From positions 1 to 9,334 of the forward strand of contig JAQBZS010000209.1 in NCBI GenBank assembly GCA_027622115.1: a stretch of 9,334 nt of DNA. The letters run 5' to 3'. Within the stretch, counting starts at the first letter, position 1. Each line of letters starts with the position of its first letter. The notes under the pieces are model-generated. The model was not told where the DNA came from and did not search any database. It saw only the letters and a list, made by a program, of their open reading frames with translations. Source of the DNA: Planctomycetota bacterium. GTDB taxonomy: Bacteria > Planctomycetota > Planctomycetia > Planctomycetales > Planctomycetaceae. Shown here one piece after another: positions 5,994 through 9,334 of the stretch. Made by a program: the position numbers and the translations under genes.

Positions 5994-7091
5994 CTAACCG
6001 TGAACCGACATCGCCAGCGACGCCATGCTGACCGACGCGCGTGACGACGGTCGATCCAACACCACCGGCACGCCGCTGTTGTTGGCCATGTTGACGTATT
6101 TCGGGTCGTCGGGAATGTAGAACAGATCGTCGACGCCGAGTGCCTCGGAGGCTTTGGCGTTGCTGATTTCGCGCGGTTGGCCGAAGCGGTTCGCGACCAA
6201 GCGGATGCGATCTCGACTCAGGCCGATGTCGTCCAAATACTGCAGGATGCGGCGACAGTTTCTCAGAGCGGCGAACTCCAATCGCAGCACCAACAAAATC
6301 TCGTCGGCCAGAAACAGTGATTCCGTTTGCTCGGCGTGCGCCGGGTGATCGCAGTCCACCACGACGTACGGGAACAGGGAACGCGATTTGACGATGGCCT
6401 CCCGCATGCCTTCCGCGCTGACTTTGGCGATGTCGCGAAACTTGCCGGGCGCGGCCAGCAGATGCACGCCGCTCCGGTGCGAGCACAACATGCGTTGAAA
6501 CATGGCGTCGTCCATCGATTTGATGTTTTCGCAGAATTCCGCCAGCGTGTAACCAGGCTTGAGGTCCATCAGTGCGGCGAGGTCACCGGACGTCAGGCGA
6601 AAGTCCATCAATGCCGTGCGGCCGTATTCCGTCGCCAGTGACGTCGCAATGTTGGCGGCGAGCGTGCTCGAACCGCATCCGCCACAGACCGGAACGCAGG
6701 CGATGACTCGGCCTTGTTTCTGATTGGCACCGGTCGTTTCGCGATAGCGCTGTAAGGCCGCTTTCAGTTCGGATTGAAAATCGGACTGGTCCACATAGTC
6801 ATCGACACCCGCCCGCATCGCTTGCACGATGGCGCGGGCTTCGTCGGCCGGTCCGACGGCAATCACGTGACCCCATTGTTTCGGTGTGATGCCGCGCAGC
6901 AATTGCAGCGACTCATCGGGTCGAGGCGCCATCAGCAGCACGGTCAGATCCGGTTCGACCGTTTTGAGTAGGTCCGTCGCCAACAGGGGAGTCATGGCGT
7001 TCGCTGCCGGACAGTCCAATCCAAAGCGAACCAACATGTCTCGAACGTGCGCGACCAGGGAATCGTCATCTCCGACGACATAAGCACTCAT
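5994..7091 (-). CDS. cpaE: Tad pilus assembly protein CpaE/TadZ (pseudo-receiver plus ParA-like ATPase domain)
   Basis: This 365-residue protein belongs to the CpaE/TadZ branch of the ParA/MinD superfamily, which localises the Tad machine, typically at a cell pole. Residues 1-115 form a receiver-like domain. It keeps an acidic 'GDDD' start (7-10), but where the phospho-accepting Asp should be it has 'VLLMAP', and the usual Lys-Pro is 'VDQS' (100-103), so it is probably not phosphorylated. The ATPase-like domain follows. Its Walker A is 'CGGCGSST' (136-143), with both expected lysines absent. Walker A' is around 'ALMDFRLTSGDLA' (160-172) and a 'YVVVDCD' Walker B-like strand lies at 242-248. 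ATG 7091 is one base after the cpaB stop and has GAGG (7100-7103) eight bases upstream. The longer frame to 7166 would overlap cpaB by about 74 bases, so it is rejected. Downstream lies the palindromic element. Confidence 0.92.
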   Translation of the reverse strand: MSAYVVGDDDSLVAHVRDMLVRFGLDCPAANAMTPLLATDLLKTVEPDLTVLLMAPRPDESLQLLRGITPKQWGHVIAVGPADEARAIVQAMRAGVDDYVDQSDFQSELKAALQRYRETTGANQKQGRVIACVPVCGGCGSSTLAANIATSLATEYGRTALMDFRLTSGDLAALMDLKPGYTLAEFCENIKSMDDAMFQRMLCSHRSGVHLLAAPGKFRDIAKVSAEGMREAIVKSRSLFPYVVVDCDHPAHAEQTESLFLADEILLVLRLEFAALRNCRRILQYLDDIGLSRDRIRLVANRFGQPREISNAKASEALGVDDLFYIPDDPKYVNMANNSGVPVVLDRPSSRASVSMASLAMSVHG

Positions 7092-7092
7092 A

Positions 7093-8112
7093 TCAGTTGC
7101 CTCGATGCTGAGTTGTGAGTTGAACGGAAATCGGCATCGACGCGACGTGTTGATTGAATCCCGCACTGTTCGGAGTCGACTCGACTCGACGCAACGGCAC
7201 GTAACCTTTCACGCCACCGCGAAGCGTCACGATCGGCGGCAGCATGGGCTGCGGCGTGCGAGGTGTGTCTTCCGTCTTGGCTTCCATGATCGTCGGTTGG
7301 GTGACCGTTGGCTGCGGAGCGGGCGTGGGAGCGTCGGTCTTTGGTGCAGCGGCGAAGTCGCCACCCGCCGCGACCAGTTGATCGGCCAATTCGCGACCGA
7401 GCATTTCGTTCCAAGTGATTTCGAGTCCGTCTTCGGATTCCGCTTCGTCCGAATGCGGGTTCCGCAGAGCGAGGCTCAATTTGCCGTGGTTCTGACCGAG
7501 CACCAATTTTCGAGCTTCCAGCGGCGTGGTGAGCAACGTGACCGACTGCACGCCTCGTCGATTTCGGTCGGGCTTATCCGACTTCTTGGCGGCGACATTG
7601 CGATCGATCTGCTGGTCGACGGCCAGGATTTCCAGGTTCTGCAAGAGCGTGACAGTGCTGCCGCTCACGGCGGTGCGGTCGTCGATGGTCAACATCACGT
7701 CGACTCGATCTTCCGGGCGAATCAAGCCGGCGACTCCGGACGAATCGCTCGGCGTGTGAATCGTGAAGGCTCGCCGCCCCTTGGGAATCAAGCCTCGCAA
7801 GCCGGCTTCGGTGCCTTTGGGAGCGAGATGGGCTTCGAGCACGATGCCGGGATTCACGGAAACGGATGTCGTGCGACCAATGATATCTTCCCGCTTCATG
7901 ACCGATCCCACCGGGATCACGGACGCCGGCACGATCTTGGTTTGGATCATATCCGGGGTGACGTGCGTGCCTCGCGGAACGCCTTCGGACAACACGAAGA
8001 CTTCGGCCATTTGCTGCGGAGTCTGACGGTTGGCCAGCCGCATCAAGAGGTTGCCTCCGAACGCCACCAGGGCCGCGAATGACAGGGCAAGGATGATTGT
8101 TCTCGGTTTCAT
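7093..8112 (-). CDS. cpaB: Flp pilus assembly protein CpaB (RcpC)
   Basis: The 339-residue product has an N-terminal membrane anchor or signal segment (about 5-25), then a SAF domain ('VFVLSEGVPRGTHVTPDMI' at 38-56). The RcpC/CpaB domain follows with 'LIPKGRRAFTIHTPSDSSGVAGLIRPEDRVDVM' (108-140), 'TVTLLQNLEILAVD' (153-166) and 'SVTLLTTPLEARKLVLGQNHGKLSLALRNP' (190-219), the diagnostic order for this family. CpaB acts in the periplasm and is thought to associate with the CpaC secretin and stabilise it. The last about 90 residues are a family-atypical extension, rich in Pro/Thr (about 257-293), with a final 'LRGGVKGYVPLRR' segment. ATG 8112 has AGGA (8118-8121) five bases upstream. It is 51 bases after the prepilin peptidase and one base from cpaE. 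No secretin gene follows, which is unusual. Confidence 0.94.
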   Translation of the reverse strand: MKPRTIILALSFAALVAFGGNLLMRLANRQTPQQMAEVFVLSEGVPRGTHVTPDMIQTKIVPASVIPVGSVMKREDIIGRTTSVSVNPGIVLEAHLAPKGTEAGLRGLIPKGRRAFTIHTPSDSSGVAGLIRPEDRVDVMLTIDDRTAVSGSTVTLLQNLEILAVDQQIDRNVAAKKSDKPDRNRRGVQSVTLLTTPLEARKLVLGQNHGKLSLALRNPHSDEAESEDGLEITWNEMLGRELADQLVAAGGDFAAAPKTDAPTPAPQPTVTQPTIMEAKTEDTPRTPQPMLPPIVTLRGGVKGYVPLRRVESTPNSAGFNQHVASMPISVQLTTQHRGN

Positions 8113-8163
8113 GATGATCCTGCTTCGTGAGAGAGACTTCGTGGTTTCGGATCGGCCTCAAGT

Positions 8164-8724
8164 TCAAATGCGTCCCAGCATCGTTGTTGCCAGCAGCCCC
8201 ATCGCTGCCGCTGCGGCGAACGGAATCAACCGCTTACGCCGATCGGGCTGCGTTGCGGTGTTCTCGACTTCAGTTTCGTCCGTTGCCTGGAATGCCTCGC
8301 CGGACCGCATGCGGGCAACTTCGATCTGTGCTCGAATGATCGACTCCAGCAGTCGCCCATTGATCAATCCGGCAACGACCACCCAAACACCCATCAGCAG
8401 GGCGCTTGCCAGGAACACTGACAAAACGTTGGCGGTTCCAATCCACGCCCCGATTCCGGCCATCAACTTCACGTCGCCGGCTCCGACTCCACCCGCCGCA
8501 AAAAACACGGCGAGTGTGGCGAATCCGCAGATCAGTCCGAGCGACGCAAACGTGAAACCCGACCAGCCGTCCATCACGACGTGATACAGCAAGCCGGTTG
8601 CCATCAGCGGAAATGTGAGCGCGTTGTAGACCTTGAACTTCCACAGGTCGGTCACCGCCGCGATCAACGTGCATGCTCCGACCGCCACCAGCGCAACGGT
8701 TGATATCTCGCGCAGTTCGAGCAT
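8164..8724 (-). CDS. cpaA: Prepilin peptidase TadV/CpaA (type IV leader peptidase family, A24)
   Basis: This 186-residue membrane aspartic protease would cut the leader from Flp prepilin and from pseudopilins on the cytoplasmic side. Both catalytic aspartates are present: Asp26 in 'AAVTDLWKFKVYN' at the end of the first membrane helix, and Asp84 in the GxGD motif 'GVGAGDVKLMAGIGAW' (79-94). Membrane segments lie at about 7-26, 35-52, 57-77, 86-100, 102-122 and a final 165-183. Between residues 123 and 163 is a polar insert absent from minimal CpaA proteins, which explains the length. The frame is open to a TTG at 8787, but the ATG at 8724 is preferred because it begins immediately before the first helix; its GGGG leader is only a modest ribosome site. 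The 208-base gap upstream holds no recognisable Flp pilin. Confidence 0.9.
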   Translation of the reverse strand: MLELREISTVALVAVGACTLIAAVTDLWKFKVYNALTFPLMATGLLYHVVMDGWSGFTFASLGLICGFATLAVFFAAGGVGAGDVKLMAGIGAWIGTANVLSVFLASALLMGVWVVVAGLINGRLLESIIRAQIEVARMRSGEAFQATDETEVENTATQPDRRKRLIPFAAAAAMGLLATTMLGRI

Positions 8725-8909
8725 GAGCGGCCCCAAGGATGTGATGATCGATGTGATTGGGAGAAGTGACTCGGCAAGCGATGCCAAGTTGAAGGGTGAT
8801 CATCAATTCGTGCGGCGATGGACACGAAAAACGTTTCGAACCAAACAAGAATTCGTGAACGCGATCGTCGGCGCCTTGAATGCCGGCATGACGATGAGCA
8901 GTCAGGCAC

Positions 8910-8928
8910 TGGATTCCGAAGCAATCCA
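8910..8928 (-). terminator. Hairpin just downstream of the unrecognised upstream gene
   Basis: TGGATT (8910-8915) and AATCCA (8923-8928) form a perfect 6-bp stem around a seven-base loop, five bases after the stop of the gene at 8933. No T-run follows on the minus strand. It may be a weak transcript end or a chance structure. The rest of 8725-8932 shows no gene, no Flp pilin and no clear promoter. Confidence 0.25.
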
Positions 8929-8932
8929 ACGC

Positions 8933-9334
8933 TCAAGCGGCTCGGCGATCCGTTTCGATCGGCACTGGTTCGGACACGCGTAGCGGAATCGATCGTGCAT
9001 CCTGTTGGTCGAACCAGCGTCGACACGCACTCTCGAAGGCTCGGTAGATGCCGTCCAATTGGGGCGATTGCCCAACGTGTCGTTGACCCCAGGCCGCGAG
9101 CGTGACATGCACTCCGTCGTCGGCGAGTTTGGAGTATCGCAACTCCCAGTCAGTCGCGTCATCGAGCGGCGACTGGTCCAGAAGCAGGCACTCACGAGTC
9201 TCGCTGGATTCGGTAATCGTGAGCATCAAACGGTAGCCGCCCATGAGTTCGACTCGCCGCCGACACTCGGCCCAGAATTCGTTCGCGTCCGCGGGCGAGA
9301 CTTCCAGCCGAGTCATCGTCAAGCGAGGCCGCAA
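8933..9334 (-). CDS. Unrecognised protein, possibly incomplete at the window edge
   Basis: The frame gives at least 133 residues and is open to the end of the window. A plausible start is ATG 9316 (MTRLEVSPADANEF...), though no clear ribosome site is seen and the true start may lie outside. The protein is soluble, with no membrane segment. It alternates helix-like parts ('DANEFWAECRRRVELMG') and strand-like parts ('YRLMLTITESSETRECLLLDQ', 'GVHVTLAAWGQR'), with a late Arg/Trp-rich helix ('YRAFESACRRWFD'). Because it reads as a regular alpha-beta protein and the competing frames are poor, I judge it real, but I do not recognise the family. It is on the same strand as the Tad genes, 208 bases upstream of the prepilin peptidase, and may or may not belong to the same operon. 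Confidence 0.55.
   Translation of the reverse strand: MRPRLTMTRLEVSPADANEFWAECRRRVELMGGYRLMLTITESSETRECLLLDQSPLDDATDWELRYSKLADDGVHVTLAAWGQRHVGQSPQLDGIYRAFESACRRWFDQQDARSIPLRVSEPVPIETDRRAA

Noticed and set aside
7105..8082. 325-codon plus-strand frame opposite cpaB
   Set aside because: Antisense shadow; cpaB has full domain support and a ribosome site.
8771..8788. Sigma-54-like TGGCA...TTGC on the minus strand before the prepilin peptidase
   Set aside because: The GG and GC elements are 8 rather than 10 bases apart, so it does not meet the sigma-54 consensus.
8633..8983. Plus-strand frame upstream of the prepilin peptidase, checked as a possible Flp pilin
   Set aside because: It lacks the hydrophobic stretch and Glu-Tyr pair of Flp pilins, lies on the opposite strand and overlaps the start of the peptidase gene.

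Overview
The window (GC-rich, two convergent gene blocks) holds most of the inner-membrane and cytoplasmic part of a Tad/Flp (tight adherence, type IVc) pilus locus on the minus strand, and a small block of four ordinary genes on the plus strand. The gene families, the spaced-out operon and the hairpin-rich intergenic repeats suggest a member of the Planctomycetota. That is an inference from general style; no marker gene in the window proves it.

Plus strand, 106-1873: a DUF2007-type small protein, a five-segment membrane protein resembling one half of an EamA/DMT transporter, an SRPBCC (START-like) ligand-binding protein, and a two-segment small membrane protein. The last three are packed tightly: an 8-base gap, then a 1-base stop/start overlap. 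They are probably co-transcribed. The block ends at 1873 and faces the end of the Tad operon. The 303-base gap between them holds a paired-hairpin intergenic repeat (2009-2074).

Minus strand, 9334 down to 2177, in transcription order: an unrecognised protein that runs to the window edge, a prepilin peptidase (TadV/CpaA), CpaB/RcpC, CpaE/TadZ, CpaF/TadA ATPase, TadB and TadC. Together these would process Flp prepilin (TadV), place the machine at a pole (TadZ), power pilus assembly (TadA) through the inner-membrane platform (TadB/TadC), and link it to the outer-membrane channel (CpaB). The secretin (CpaC/RcpA), which usually sits next to CpaB, and the Flp pilin itself are not in this window.

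The most unusual feature is in the 355-base gap between cpaE and cpaF. There, roughly 5731-5966 is one large imperfect palindrome of about 235 bases. Its two halves are diverged inverted copies of each other, and each outer end carries its own 8-bp-stem hairpin. It has no coding capacity and looks like a MITE-type or other palindromic non-autonomous element inserted inside the pilus operon, where it would be transcribed as a very large hairpin. A second, AT-rich repeat patch sits between cpaF and tadB. The TadZ homologue has lost both lysines of the ParA-type Walker A motif.
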